Below are positions 16,634 through 25,830 of a stretch of DNA of 64,000 nt, in pieces. This DNA is from an uncultured Bacilli bacterium (GTDB lineage Bacteria > Bacillota_I > Bacilli_A > RF39 > UBA660): NCBI GenBank assembly GCA_910580185.1, contig CAJTWC010000007.1:1-64000 (forward strand), written 5' to 3'. Numbering within the stretch: position 1 is the stretch's first letter; every line of letters begins with the position of its first letter. Position numbers and translations under genes: made by a program. Under the pieces are notes generated by a model that saw only the letters and a program-made list of their open reading frames with translations, was not told where the DNA came from and did not search any database.

Positions 16634-17902
16634 TTACTGCTCACTTTTTAATTCTTTACATAGGATAACAATAATCACGGATACAAAAATTGATACTGAT
16701 GGAACATCAAGTACGTGACCCACTAATAAAGCATTTAATATAGAAATAATAAGTGCTATTAAAATGCCGCTTTTTTCTATATCAAAAAAGTTTGTTTTAA
16801 ACTTATTTATGTAATTTTTAAAAATAAATGCCATTTTACTAAAATATTTATAATATAAAATAATAAATCCTAATACTCCTTGGTGAAGCAACAAAACAAA
16901 GTAATCCATTTCAGATGTCTTTATAACTTTTCCACCTACTATGTATCCCATACCAAATAATTTTTGTACTAATGGTTGATTAATAAATATATCAAATGAA
17001 TCTTTAAGGAAAGTTAATCTTCCACTAAAAATATAATCATCTAACTTTTTAAAGTTTAGCATATCATTTAAACTATTTACACCCATGTTTTTAGCATGGA
17101 TAATTAAATTTTTATAAAATGACGTTTCAGGAAGTATTTTAATCATAATACTTATTCCTATTATAATAGCAATTGCAAACATAAATATATAATTATATTT
17201 TTTTTCTTTAATAAGCTTAATTACTAGTAAAATAATTAAATATAAAATAATTATCATAGCAGTTAAAATAGGTGCTTTAGTACCCATCATTAAAAGGATG
17301 TAAAAATATAGACCTAAAAAGAGGATTAAACTTATTATTTTTTTGTTTTTTAGCAAGTAGAAAATAAAAATGGGTGCTAACATACTTATTATGTTACCTA
17401 CTGCGTTAGCTGAGTAGAAAAGTCCAATGCTACCTACCTTGTCATACAAATAGCTTTCAAAACCAATATTTAAAATATCAGGCACGAAAATAAGTAGTAA
17501 ATACGTAAGTAAAATCATAAATAAATACTTCTTTTTAATGTTATTTTCTTTAAATAATTCCATAGCAAATAAAAGTGTTATAGGAAAATATATTACTTTA
17601 ATAAGTGATTTTATCTCGTATGATGTCCCACTTATTCCATCACTAAGTAGGTTTATTAAAATAAAGATAGCAACATAAATAAATAATGTAATTACGTATT
17701 TTATACTACATTTTCTTATAAATAATAGATAGTATAAAAAGTATCCTAAAAACAAAGTTCTAATCACTAAAACCATACTAGATGATATATTATAATGATT
17801 AAAAAGAGATATAAATAAGTCCAATATTGGTTGCATAAAAAGAAAAAGATAAAAAAGTGTTAAAGTCTTTTTCTCTAAAAACGCATTAATTTTTTTTACC
17901 AC
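16634..17902 (-). CDS. O-antigen ligase / Wzy-like polytopic membrane protein
   Basis: 422 aa, about eleven membrane helices and a long extracellular loop (about 270-345) between late helices, as in Wzy/WaaL proteins. The loop contains FSGRLTFLKDS and FGMGYIVGG, a typical pattern of the Wzy_C family. Likely job: polymerise or transfer a lipid-linked oligosaccharide on the outer face. GTG at 17902 has AGGTGAG at good spacing; a GTG four codons upstream abuts the previous gene's TAG and is less favoured. Confidence 0.75.
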   Translation of the reverse strand: MVKKINAFLEKKTLTLFYLFLFMQPILDLFISLFNHYNISSSMVLVIRTLFLGYFLYYLLFIRKCSIKYVITLFIYVAIFILINLLSDGISGTSYEIKSLIKVIYFPITLLFAMELFKENNIKKKYLFMILLTYLLLIFVPDILNIGFESYLYDKVGSIGLFYSANAVGNIISMLAPIFIFYLLKNKKIISLILFLGLYFYILLMMGTKAPILTAMIIILYLIILLVIKLIKEKKYNYIFMFAIAIIIGISIMIKILPETSFYKNLIIHAKNMGVNSLNDMLNFKKLDDYIFSGRLTFLKDSFDIFINQPLVQKLFGMGYIVGGKVIKTSEMDYFVLLLHQGVLGFIILYYKYFSKMAFIFKNYINKFKTNFFDIEKSGILIALIISILNALLVGHVLDVPSVSIFVSVIIVILCKELKSEQ

Positions 17903-17914
17903 AGTAACACTCAC

Positions 17915-19297
17915 CTATCCTTTTAGTTTTTTTGTAAATTTATTTTTTATTTTATCTAATACAAAATCATATCCATACGCTGATAATATAAACACACTAA
18001 CGTGAATAAAGTATGCATACCTAGGTTGTATTTCAATAAGTAGGTAAACACCAAACGTAACCATCATCATAATAACGAAGAAAAACGAATTATCTTTAAT
18101 TATTTTCTTTCGATTAAAGAATACCCCTATCATACACATAAATAAAGTTATGATATAAAGAATCGTATTAAATGAAACAACAATGTTTTCTATATCAGTA
18201 AACTTTATATCAAAACCAAGTACGTGATAAGTTTTATCAGTGTACATATCATTTTTTGAGGATAAAGAAGTTTGAAGCCAGAACTTATTAACCTTACAAG
18301 TCATTAGTTTGCCCATATTTAATGGGTTAACTAACACTCTTTCTTTTATAACTTCTATTTCTTTTTCTTCATCATTTAAATACTTTTCATCGGATGCATC
18401 ATAGTAACCACAAGAGTCATGATTAAATCCCAAAACAAACTTCCACTTTGGATTATTATTTTTTAAACCTTGCTCATTAACTCCTGTTTTGATGGCCAAA
18501 AATGAAGAGGCACCTCCTATAAGGAAATAAATAACTAAAAATATTAATACGTTTTTTAATACCATTTTAACGGTATCTTTCTTTAAGTTTAATATTTCAA
18601 ATATAATAAGTGTTGTAACAACGATTATCCCTTCCGGTCTTATTATGTTTCCAAGGCTAATTAATAAGGCCGCAAATATATAATCCTTTGTTTTTTTATT
18701 CTTTTTAAGTAAGAAAAATATTCCTATATACATTAAAAACGTAGATAAATGATGATTTGCTAAAACCGTGTTTAAATATAATGAAAAAGGAAAGATCATA
18801 TATAACAAGGATGCCATTTTAGCACTTTTTTCAGAAACTTGTTTTTTGCCAAATAAGTATATAATAACGCATAACCCGGAAGAGAATATAGCGTTTAATA
18901 ATTTAAGTACAAATACGCTATTAAATAATTTTAAAATTATACCTTGATAGATTACAAAACCAGTTTGGTATCCCCACATACTAAAATATGCATCATTTTG
19001 AAAGGAAAAATCCCCTTTAGCAAAACTATTAGAAGCATTAAGTAAAGTTTCAAAATCAGATACTTGTGGAAAATTAAATAAAAGTATCATTACTAGTCTA
19101 ATTACTAAACTAGTTATAAATAATATAATAGGAAACCTTTTTACATTTATTTTTAAGGAAATAAATGCAACTATAATAAAAGCTAAAACCGATAATATAA
19201 TATTATTTTTTACTAAAAATAACAGTGATATAATGCTAAAAACAACTATTGTAAAATACATAAATAACTTTGATAAAACATTTTTTTCCTTTTTCAT
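17915..19297 (-). CDS. GT39/ArnT-like membrane glycosyltransferase
   Basis: 460 aa with about twelve helices. The first loop contains the acidic QVSDFETLLNAS, the catalytic-loop signature of dolichyl/undecaprenyl-phosphate-sugar mannosyl or aminoarabinose transferases. A soluble loop (about 280-345) faces outward. It probably transfers a sugar from a lipid carrier to a surface polymer. AGGAG precedes the ATG. It ends at TAG just before the O-antigen-ligase-like gene. Confidence 0.75.
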   Translation of the reverse strand: MKKEKNVLSKLFMYFTIVVFSIISLLFLVKNNIILSVLAFIIVAFISLKINVKRFPIILFITSLVIRLVMILLFNFPQVSDFETLLNASNSFAKGDFSFQNDAYFSMWGYQTGFVIYQGIILKLFNSVFVLKLLNAIFSSGLCVIIYLFGKKQVSEKSAKMASLLYMIFPFSLYLNTVLANHHLSTFLMYIGIFFLLKKNKKTKDYIFAALLISLGNIIRPEGIIVVTTLIIFEILNLKKDTVKMVLKNVLIFLVIYFLIGGASSFLAIKTGVNEQGLKNNNPKWKFVLGFNHDSCGYYDASDEKYLNDEEKEIEVIKERVLVNPLNMGKLMTCKVNKFWLQTSLSSKNDMYTDKTYHVLGFDIKFTDIENIVVSFNTILYIITLFMCMIGVFFNRKKIIKDNSFFFVIMMMVTFGVYLLIEIQPRYAYFIHVSVFILSAYGYDFVLDKIKNKFTKKLKG

Positions 19298-19364
19298 AAC
19301 TACTCTCCTAGCCTTTTATTTTATTACATCCTAATTATAACATAGATAGTATTCGGGTAAAAGA

Positions 19365-19389
19365 AAAAGGTTAGATTTTCTAACCTTTT
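19365..19389 (-). terminator. terminator after the LTA synthase operon
   Basis: Stem AAAAGGTTAGA/TCTAACCTTTT (19365-19375 with 19379-19389), 3-nt loop, flanked by A-run on the plus strand. It overlaps the stop codon of the 220-aa gene. Confidence 0.75.
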
Positions 19390-20050
19390 AATCCATCTCT
19401 ACTATGTATAATTTTTTGCCTTCTTTTATAATTATCATGTTAGCACTTTTTTCATAGCCAAAGTCTTCTTTATAATCCCAAGTGATAGTTACTTTATAAG
19501 CATCAACCGTTGTACCAATACTTTTATTTGCAGTTTTAGATTTAGTTTTTGAAGAAGTTGTTGTTTTAGTATCCTTAATTACAAAAGTAGTATTTTCTAA
19601 ACTAATATCAGTTATTTCACTTACTTCTGGTAAGTCTTGATTTCTATCTTTGTTATCTACTTCTAAATATTTATAAAAAGTACTTCTTACTTCCTCTATA
19701 AAGTTATCTTTCATATCATCCTTAATGAAATCAAGACCACCTATATCATTTTTAGAAAGTTTATTATCAAGAGTATATAGATCAATAATAAATAATTTTG
19801 AAATTGATTTAGCATATTCTTCATAATCTACTTCTTTTTTTGACAATATTTTATCTAAATTCTCAAATTCTTCTTTATAAATATCGGTTTCATTTTCCTT
19901 TAGCTCATATCCATATTCAGGAATAGATTTTATAGTTTTTATTTCCTTTGGTTCATCATTTTTAAAGAAATAACTATATAAAATAATGCCTACTATCAAA
20001 AATATAATAATTATTATTAATGCTATTAATATTTTCTTACTTTTTTTCAT
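19388..20050 (-). CDS. membrane-anchored protein of unknown function, LTA synthase operon
   Basis: 220 aa, not recognised. One N-terminal membrane helix (about 7-29; LIALIIIIIFLIVGIILYSYFF), then an extracellular domain with an acidic helical half (about 50-150) and a Thr/Ser/Lys segment (TTTSSKTKSKTANKS) before a final beta-rich part (VTITWDYKEDFGY). It has no lipobox. Its start lies within the last codons of LTA synthase (14-nt overlap, ribosome site AGAGGT inside that gene), so it is made with LtaS and may assist LTA synthesis. That role is inference from position. Confidence 0.65.
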   Translation of the reverse strand: MKKSKKILIALIIIIIFLIVGIILYSYFFKNDEPKEIKTIKSIPEYGYELKENETDIYKEEFENLDKILSKKEVDYEEYAKSISKLFIIDLYTLDNKLSKNDIGGLDFIKDDMKDNFIEEVRSTFYKYLEVDNKDRNQDLPEVSEITDISLENTTFVIKDTKTTTSSKTKSKTANKSIGTTVDAYKVTITWDYKEDFGYEKSANMIIIKEGKKLYIVEMD

Positions 20051-22097
20051 TTTTTACCTCTGCTTCTAAATCATAAACTATAATTGAATCTGATACTTCA
20101 AGTAGCTTATTTGCATATCCCTTGTTTTTTTCTATTTCTTCTTCATTAACAACAGAATCTTTTAAAGACAAATATTCTTCTTTTTGAGTATTGTAATATA
20201 CATCATTAGTTATCCAATTACCATTAGGAAATACGACAATATTATTATCTAGATTAAATATATCGTGCCCCAATCCATACTTATAATCGAAATTAAACAT
20301 GTTAGCAAGAGTTGGCATAGCATCATACATTCCCATTACAGTGGATACTTCTTTATTTAATTTTTTATTACCTTTACTATCTTTAGTCCATATAATAAAT
20401 GGAACTTTTCTATTTAATTCATAATTATAATAATCAACTTCTGTATATCTTTCATCATCTTTATCATATTTTTCGCCTGTTTCGAAATCATAATTATAAA
20501 AATACCTATATTCTTTCTTAGCTATTTTAGCATCGTGATCTCCATATATAACAATTACAGTATTATCAAGTAATCCTTCACCATCCATCTTATTAATAAA
20601 CTCTCCTATTGCATAATCAGCATAATGTACTGATTTAAAATACCTGCCAAGTTCGGTTCCTTCCATATATGGAAGTGTTTTTTCCACAGCATTACCATTT
20701 TCATCTGTTTCAGTATATTTGTAATCAACTGTGTAATCACCATATTTGTCTTCATCATCCCATGGCGTATGATTAGATAGCGTAATTAAGGTTAAATAAT
20801 AGTTATTGTGCTTTTCATCAATCTTTTTTATTTTATCTACTGCCTGACTAAAGAATGCACTATCTGATAGTCCCATTCCAATAATATCATCTTCATTTGA
20901 ATAATCAAAAGAGTCTCTAGCATAAAACTTATCATAACCTAAAGTTTCGTGCATAACGTTTCTATTCCAAAATGATGCATTATTTGCATGCATACTAGCA
21001 GTGTAATATCCTTTTTGCTTAAAGATATTTGGCATAGCTTCATAAGTTCTTTTCCAATAGTTAACAAATACCGTACCAGTTGCTGATGGTAAAAGCGACG
21101 TATTAAATGTAAACTCTGTATCACTTGATGTACCAACACTTACCTGTGGATAATAGTTTGAAAAGAATAAACCTTCTTTTGCTAACCTATTTAAGTTTGG
21201 GGTAAGCTCTTTTTCATTAAATGATAATGACATATCTTGAGTCATCATACTTTCAGCATGAATTACAATTACGTTTTTTCCTTCAAAAACATTCGTATAT
21301 TCATTATCTTTTAAATTTGAATTATCATTTTTATTCTTTTCTTCATAAAATTCCCTCACTAGCTTAGATGCTTTATCGTAACCAAACATACTAGAAAACT
21401 TAGATTCTGTACTTTTTATTGCATCATTTAGTTGATATACATATATACCAAATCTTTGAACTAAATATTCTCTATTCCATTGTTTTTTTAACCTACTATA
21501 ATCCGATGATTGCATTAAAGATATGGTCATAAATATCATTAATGCGGTAAGAATAGCAGTATTTATAAATCTTTTTTTACCACGCTCAATTTTTTTTACT
21601 TCATGATAATATTTTTTCTTTTTTAAAATTATATGTATAATTAATAAAGCAATTGGAGGAAAAATTAATATTATATCTTTAAAGTGAATTAAATTAGTAA
21701 CAACGGCACCATCCATCTCCCCTAAGAAAGAGGCTGTAGATAAAAGTGAAAATGATGCAAATGATGCATAGTTTTCATAATATACAGCATTTATAATACA
21801 AGCTGCTGTCATAACAATCGTAAGTGGCATTAAAACCTTGATTTGACTTTTGGGTTTTAATAAATAAGCAAAGCTTCCAACAAATAATATAAATGCTAAA
21901 TCAGATATTATAGCCTTAAAACTAAATAAATTTCCCATTGTTACAATTCTAAGTAACCAAGAATTTATTAAATTGATTAAAACAAAACTTATAAACAATA
22001 TATTTGTTTTAATGTACAATAATAAGCTTATTTCGCTTAACCTATTTTTGATTTTTAAATATGTATTCTTAATAAAACTAGTTATCTTATCTTTCAT
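20037..22097 (-). CDS. ltaS: lipoteichoic acid synthase family protein (alkaline-phosphatase-like)
   Basis: 686 aa. Five N-terminal membrane helices (about 30-190), then an extracellular sulfatase-fold domain. VIVIHAESM carries the metal-binding Glu; VGTSSDTEFTFNTSLLP near residue 310 carries the catalytic Thr; SNHTPW and YGDHDAKI supply later metal ligands. LtaS polymerises glycerol phosphate from phosphatidylglycerol on the outer face of the membrane. PgsA, which makes that substrate's precursor, is encoded at 30916. ATG at 22097 is chosen because GGAGG lies inside a four-codon upstream extension. The symbol is by homology; an LTA primase-like paralogue cannot be excluded. Confidence 0.88.
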   Translation of the reverse strand: MKDKITSFIKNTYLKIKNRLSEISLLLYIKTNILFISFVLINLINSWLLRIVTMGNLFSFKAIISDLAFILFVGSFAYLLKPKSQIKVLMPLTIVMTAACIINAVYYENYASFASFSLLSTASFLGEMDGAVVTNLIHFKDIILIFPPIALLIIHIILKKKKYYHEVKKIERGKKRFINTAILTALMIFMTISLMQSSDYSRLKKQWNREYLVQRFGIYVYQLNDAIKSTESKFSSMFGYDKASKLVREFYEEKNKNDNSNLKDNEYTNVFEGKNVIVIHAESMMTQDMSLSFNEKELTPNLNRLAKEGLFFSNYYPQVSVGTSSDTEFTFNTSLLPSATGTVFVNYWKRTYEAMPNIFKQKGYYTASMHANNASFWNRNVMHETLGYDKFYARDSFDYSNEDDIIGMGLSDSAFFSQAVDKIKKIDEKHNNYYLTLITLSNHTPWDDEDKYGDYTVDYKYTETDENGNAVEKTLPYMEGTELGRYFKSVHYADYAIGEFINKMDGEGLLDNTVIVIYGDHDAKIAKKEYRYFYNYDFETGEKYDKDDERYTEVDYYNYELNRKVPFIIWTKDSKGNKKLNKEVSTVMGMYDAMPTLANMFNFDYKYGLGHDIFNLDNNIVVFPNGNWITNDVYYNTQKEEYLSLKDSVVNEEEIEKNKGYANKLLEVSDSIIVYDLEAEVKNEKK

Positions 22098-22201
22098 AAT
22101 AACCTCCATATATTATAACACCTTATAATTATAGCATAAATCATATGTTTTATCTACTTTTTTATATATGCATTCTAATATGCTACCTTTGTTTAATATT
22201 T

Positions 22202-22230
22202 AAAAAAAGCCCTCTAATCAAGGACTTTTT
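22202..22230 (-). terminator. probable terminator of the YihY gene
   Basis: Imperfect stem AAAAAG-C-CCT / AGG-A-CTTTTT with one mismatch, overlapping the end of the YihY gene. The A-run on the plus strand gives a U-tract leftward. Confidence 0.5.
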
Positions 22231-23056
22231 CAGTATCTAATTTTTTATTAGAGAACCTATATTCATTAAACGTCATACCAAATACAAATATGTATGATAA
22301 CCAATATAACCATATAAATGAGATTATCAAATTAGATAAGTTTCCATAAAATTTAGTATAATTTGCCAAATTGCTTACGTAAAATGAATATGCAAACGTA
22401 GATATTCCCCATGCTATAGTTGTTAATAATGCCCCCTTATTAACACTTTTACTTGGTATATCAACATTTGGCGCAATAGTATATATTATTTTTAATGCAA
22501 TAAACATCATAAAAATAGCAAAAGGCCACTTTAAAATCATATAAGTTTTATATACAAAGGGACTTATAGTTCCATTTACGGTGCTTAAATACCATACGAA
22601 TTTACTACCTAAAGTTAATACACCTATTGCAGTAATAACTAAAAATATTAATATCATAAGCATTATAATTGCTTTTATTCTAGTTCTAAAGAAGTTTCTT
22701 TGTTTTCCTCCATATATTTGAGTAGAAGCAATAATTATTGAATGTGTCGCTTTAGCTGCTAAATAAAACGCAGTTATTATAAAGATTACATCAATTGCCC
22801 CGGCTTTTTGCTGATCAAATATTGACAATAATAACGATGATATAGCTGTCGGCAAATAATGGTTGATTGCGCCAGTTACAGACTCAAAATTAAATGATAA
22901 CTTTGAAATAAACATAAACAATATACTAGCCATCGGAATAATTGAAAGAATAACAAAGAAAGATATTTGGCCTGGTAATATAGACATTAAAGGAGTGCTC
23001 ATTAACGCTATATTTTCCCTAATAGATCCCTTTATTTTTTCCTTATGTTTTTTCAT
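22214..23056 (-). CDS. YihY/BrkB-family membrane protein
   Basis: 280 aa. Six hydrophobic helices; LMSTPLMSILPGQISFFVILSIIPM at the first helix and AFYLAAKATHSIIIASTQIYG match the YihY/virulence factor BrkB family. An extracellular or cytosolic hydrophilic part is short. The family was once named as ribonuclease BN, but that assignment is not supported; function is unknown. It begins 2 nt after the GGDEF gene stop, so the two are one operon. Confidence 0.85.
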   Translation of the reverse strand: MKKHKEKIKGSIRENIALMSTPLMSILPGQISFFVILSIIPMASILFMFISKLSFNFESVTGAINHYLPTAISSLLLSIFDQQKAGAIDVIFIITAFYLAAKATHSIIIASTQIYGGKQRNFFRTRIKAIIMLMILIFLVITAIGVLTLGSKFVWYLSTVNGTISPFVYKTYMILKWPFAIFMMFIALKIIYTIAPNVDIPSKSVNKGALLTTIAWGISTFAYSFYVSNLANYTKFYGNLSNLIISFIWLYWLSYIFVFGMTFNEYRFSNKKLDTEKVLD

Positions 23057-23058
23057 AA

Positions 23059-25122
23059 TTACCCTTTCTTATTCTTCATTTCTTTATTTGCTCTTATCTC
23101 TAGTACAGCTTCATTTATAGCATCATCTATTGTTTTAATGTCATCTTCAATCATACTATAACCAAGTGTAGCTCCATAACCATATGGTAATTCACCTAGC
23201 TCTTTATATAATTTTCTCATATATGTAACAACTTTAGTTTTTCCATAACCAACTAAGTATATTAAATACTCATTACCATCTGTTCTAATTATATCACTTT
23301 GTTCAAGTTGGTTTTTGATAAGAATATTAGCGGCTAGTTTAAGAAGCTTATCCCCTTCTTCATGTCCATATACATCATTTACATGTCTTAGATTATTTAA
23401 ATTAATAACTATTATCGCTTGTGGATATATCGCATTATTTTCCCAATCTTTAAAGTTTTTATTTAAATAATTACGATTTTTTAATGAGGTTAAAGGATCA
23501 ATGTATCTTATTGTTTCTTCTCTTTTATTTTTCTTCTTAATTTTTATTTTTTTACTTGCAAATAACCATATGATAAATAATAAAATTACTATTCCAATTA
23601 TGTATAAGAAAGTATAACTTACTTCTTTAGCACCTGATAAATAATCCTTCCATGCCAAATTATATACCTGTTTGTAATTTATAGTTTCCATATAAGTAGA
23701 AAATAAACTACCTAGAGTATTATTCTCATTAGTTTTTTTAATAATATAACCGTATTGTAGACCTTCTTTGTCACTATAGATAACCCTATAATTAGATAGT
23801 TTACCATCCTTATATTTATCATATACGTTTTTATCTAAAACAACTATACTGTCTTTATTTACTTTTTTAATTAATGAAGAAACTTTATCATAAGAAGTTA
23901 CCTTAGCAGTTCCTTCTTTTTCTAAATACTTTGCTAAAACAGAATTTACTGTAATAACGTTTTTTCCTTTCAAAGACTTAACAGAATTCACAACTAAATC
24001 TGTTTTTGTTTTATGAACTAATACTACGTACTCTTCATCATAAGGCGAGATAGTTTTAACATAATCTCCACTTAATCCAGAATAATTATAATAATTAGGA
24101 GCGATATCAACCTTACCAGAATTTAAGTCATTTTTTAATGCTTTAACTGAGCGATATTTTTTTAATGATATACCTGCACCAGTCAAATTACTAAATGAAT
24201 TTATATATGTACTATCAAGTCCATTTAACTTATTATTAACTTCATTTGCATATGGTTCATTTTCTATATATCCATATACATACTTCTTACTTAAAAAATC
24301 CGCCTTTGATTTTTCAGATATGTTATTTTTCTCAAGAATTAGTTCTAGAAGATTCTCACTATATTCTTTTTCTAAATAGGTATTTTTATATTCTATAAAT
24401 TTCTTATTTACAATACTTGCTAATCTTTTATCTGTATCATTTGACGTTCTTAATACATAATCTTCTTTTACTTCTGTTATGTTATATATAATATGGTAGT
24501 TGTTTTCTAGAATATATGATAAAGTTCTAGTTTTTGGAACCGCAATATAGTTTACTTCATCATTTTTCAGTGCATTTTTAATACTTGTCATATTTTCATA
24601 TGGGGTGTATGAAACTCCATCCTTTGAAGTTATATAATAACTAACATCTGCAAGATTGCTTGCTAAGACACCAATTTTTTTATCCTTTATTTGGTCAGGA
24701 GTATTTATTTTTTCTGATTTTTTACTAACTAAAACATAGTAGTCCTTAAAAAATACCATTTCATCATCTTTAATTTTTGATTCATCTGATTCTTTTACAA
24801 CTTCAAAATATAAATCATTTTCCCTGACCTCATCTTCTGAACTGTATGAAATCAAATTTAAAGAAAGATCCGTTAATTCTTCAAATTTATCAGTAAAATC
24901 AAAGAACACACCATTTCCATCATTACTAAATAATGGTATATCATTAACTAAAGAAATATTAATAACTTCTTTTTTGTTATTTTCAATCCATTTTTTCTCT
25001 GTTAAATTTAATTTTGTATCCTCATTAGAAGATTTAGTAGAATTTATTAAAATCATTAGTACTATTACTAAGAATAATATTATTAGTGCAACTAGCCATG
25101 ATTTATTTTTATTTTTTCTCAT
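23059..25122 (-). CDS. tandem solute-binding-domain receptor with degenerate GGDEF domain
   Basis: 687 aa. Membrane helix near residues 9-25, two extracellular SBP_bac_3-like domains (about 35-260 and 280-500; IKDKKIGVLASNLADVSYY, SLKGKNVITVNSVLAKYLEK), a second helix (about 505-525) and a cytoplasmic GGDEF-family domain (about 535-685; DPLTSLKNRNYLN). The usual GGDEF signature reads DGNEY and the first metal-binding Asp (DLD) is Asn (NLNNLRHVND). It is therefore unlikely to make c-di-GMP and may bind a nucleotide or signal by dimerisation. ATG at 25122 has AGAGGTGG upstream; a GTG three codons earlier overlaps that site. Confidence 0.8.
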   Translation of the reverse strand: MRKNKNKSWLVALIILFLVIVLMILINSTKSSNEDTKLNLTEKKWIENNKKEVINISLVNDIPLFSNDGNGVFFDFTDKFEELTDLSLNLISYSSEDEVRENDLYFEVVKESDESKIKDDEMVFFKDYYVLVSKKSEKINTPDQIKDKKIGVLASNLADVSYYITSKDGVSYTPYENMTSIKNALKNDEVNYIAVPKTRTLSYILENNYHIIYNITEVKEDYVLRTSNDTDKRLASIVNKKFIEYKNTYLEKEYSENLLELILEKNNISEKSKADFLSKKYVYGYIENEPYANEVNNKLNGLDSTYINSFSNLTGAGISLKKYRSVKALKNDLNSGKVDIAPNYYNYSGLSGDYVKTISPYDEEYVVLVHKTKTDLVVNSVKSLKGKNVITVNSVLAKYLEKEGTAKVTSYDKVSSLIKKVNKDSIVVLDKNVYDKYKDGKLSNYRVIYSDKEGLQYGYIIKKTNENNTLGSLFSTYMETINYKQVYNLAWKDYLSGAKEVSYTFLYIIGIVILLFIIWLFASKKIKIKKKNKREETIRYIDPLTSLKNRNYLNKNFKDWENNAIYPQAIIVINLNNLRHVNDVYGHEEGDKLLKLAANILIKNQLEQSDIIRTDGNEYLIYLVGYGKTKVVTYMRKLYKELGELPYGYGATLGYSMIEDDIKTIDDAINEAVLEIRANKEMKNKKG

Positions 25123-25133
25123 CTTTACCACCT

Positions 25134-25604
25134 CTAAAACACATCAAATGAAACTGCATCTTTTCCTTTTTGCTTATAACCTATTACAGGATATTTAGTT
25201 TTACCATCTACGGTTTGAATTGCATAGAACGTAATATCATAATAACCTTTAACATCATCACTTACTAATGCTGCAGCATCATTAAATTTATTTTTTATGT
25301 CATCTTGTGAAACACCTTCATTAAAGGTAATAAATATTTTTATTAATCTTCCTTTAACTTCTATTTTTACGTTCTTAACGCCTTCTATATCAGAAGATTT
25401 ACTAATAACATCTTTCTTTTCCTTATTTGTAAACTCATGTTCTTTTATATCTCGTAACCTTACTCCATATACAGCTTTTTCAGAATCAGAGTAAAATAAA
25501 GATTTATAAAGAACAAGCATAACTATTATAACTATTAAAATAATTATACCTATTTTCACTTCTTTTTTATTATTTTTTATAAACCTTTTTATTTTTGGTA
25601 GCAT
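25134..25604 (-). CDS. single-pass membrane protein of unknown function
   Basis: 156 aa, not recognised. A basic head (MLPKIKRFIKNNKKEVK) and one helix (about 18-38) anchor a small alpha/beta outer domain (about 45-156; VKNVKIEVKGRLIKIFITFNEGV). Type II topology is expected. It ends 11 nt upstream of the SBP-GGDEF receptor gene, and AGGAGGCGG precedes its ATG, so it probably heads that operon and may be a partner of the receptor. Function is not assigned. Confidence 0.6.
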   Translation of the reverse strand: MLPKIKRFIKNNKKEVKIGIIILIVIIVMLVLYKSLFYSDSEKAVYGVRLRDIKEHEFTNKEKKDVISKSSDIEGVKNVKIEVKGRLIKIFITFNEGVSQDDIKNKFNDAAALVSDDVKGYYDITFYAIQTVDGKTKYPVIGYKQKGKDAVSFDVF

Positions 25605-25674
25605 CTTTTATAACCGCCTCCTATACGATAAATATTATACTATAAATTATGTTTTATTTCCACTTTATTGGACA

Positions 25675-25830
25675 AAAGCAAAATTAAAATTTTACGCATT
25701 GGTCGTCACCGATCCAACATTCCTGCTTCTAAGACTAAGTATCCTTACTTCTCCACAGGCTTAAATTCCGATAGTCGCTACCGTATTTATTTTTTTATAT
25801 TTTTATTTTACCTTATTTATTTTCTTATAT
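25675..25830 (-). ncRNA. probable omegaRNA at the 3' end of tnpB
   Basis: The leftward strand downstream of tnpB contains GAATTTAAGCCTGTGGAGAA and CTTAGAAGCAGGAATG, then a terminal hairpin TTGGATCGGTGACGACCAA. This order resembles the right-end guide scaffold of IS200/IS605 TnpB elements, where GCCTG and CAGG segments pair. TnpB nucleases carry this RNA, and its 3' end reads into flanking DNA as the guide. Exact ends are estimates. A plus-strand reading frame across it is a shadow. Confidence 0.55.
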
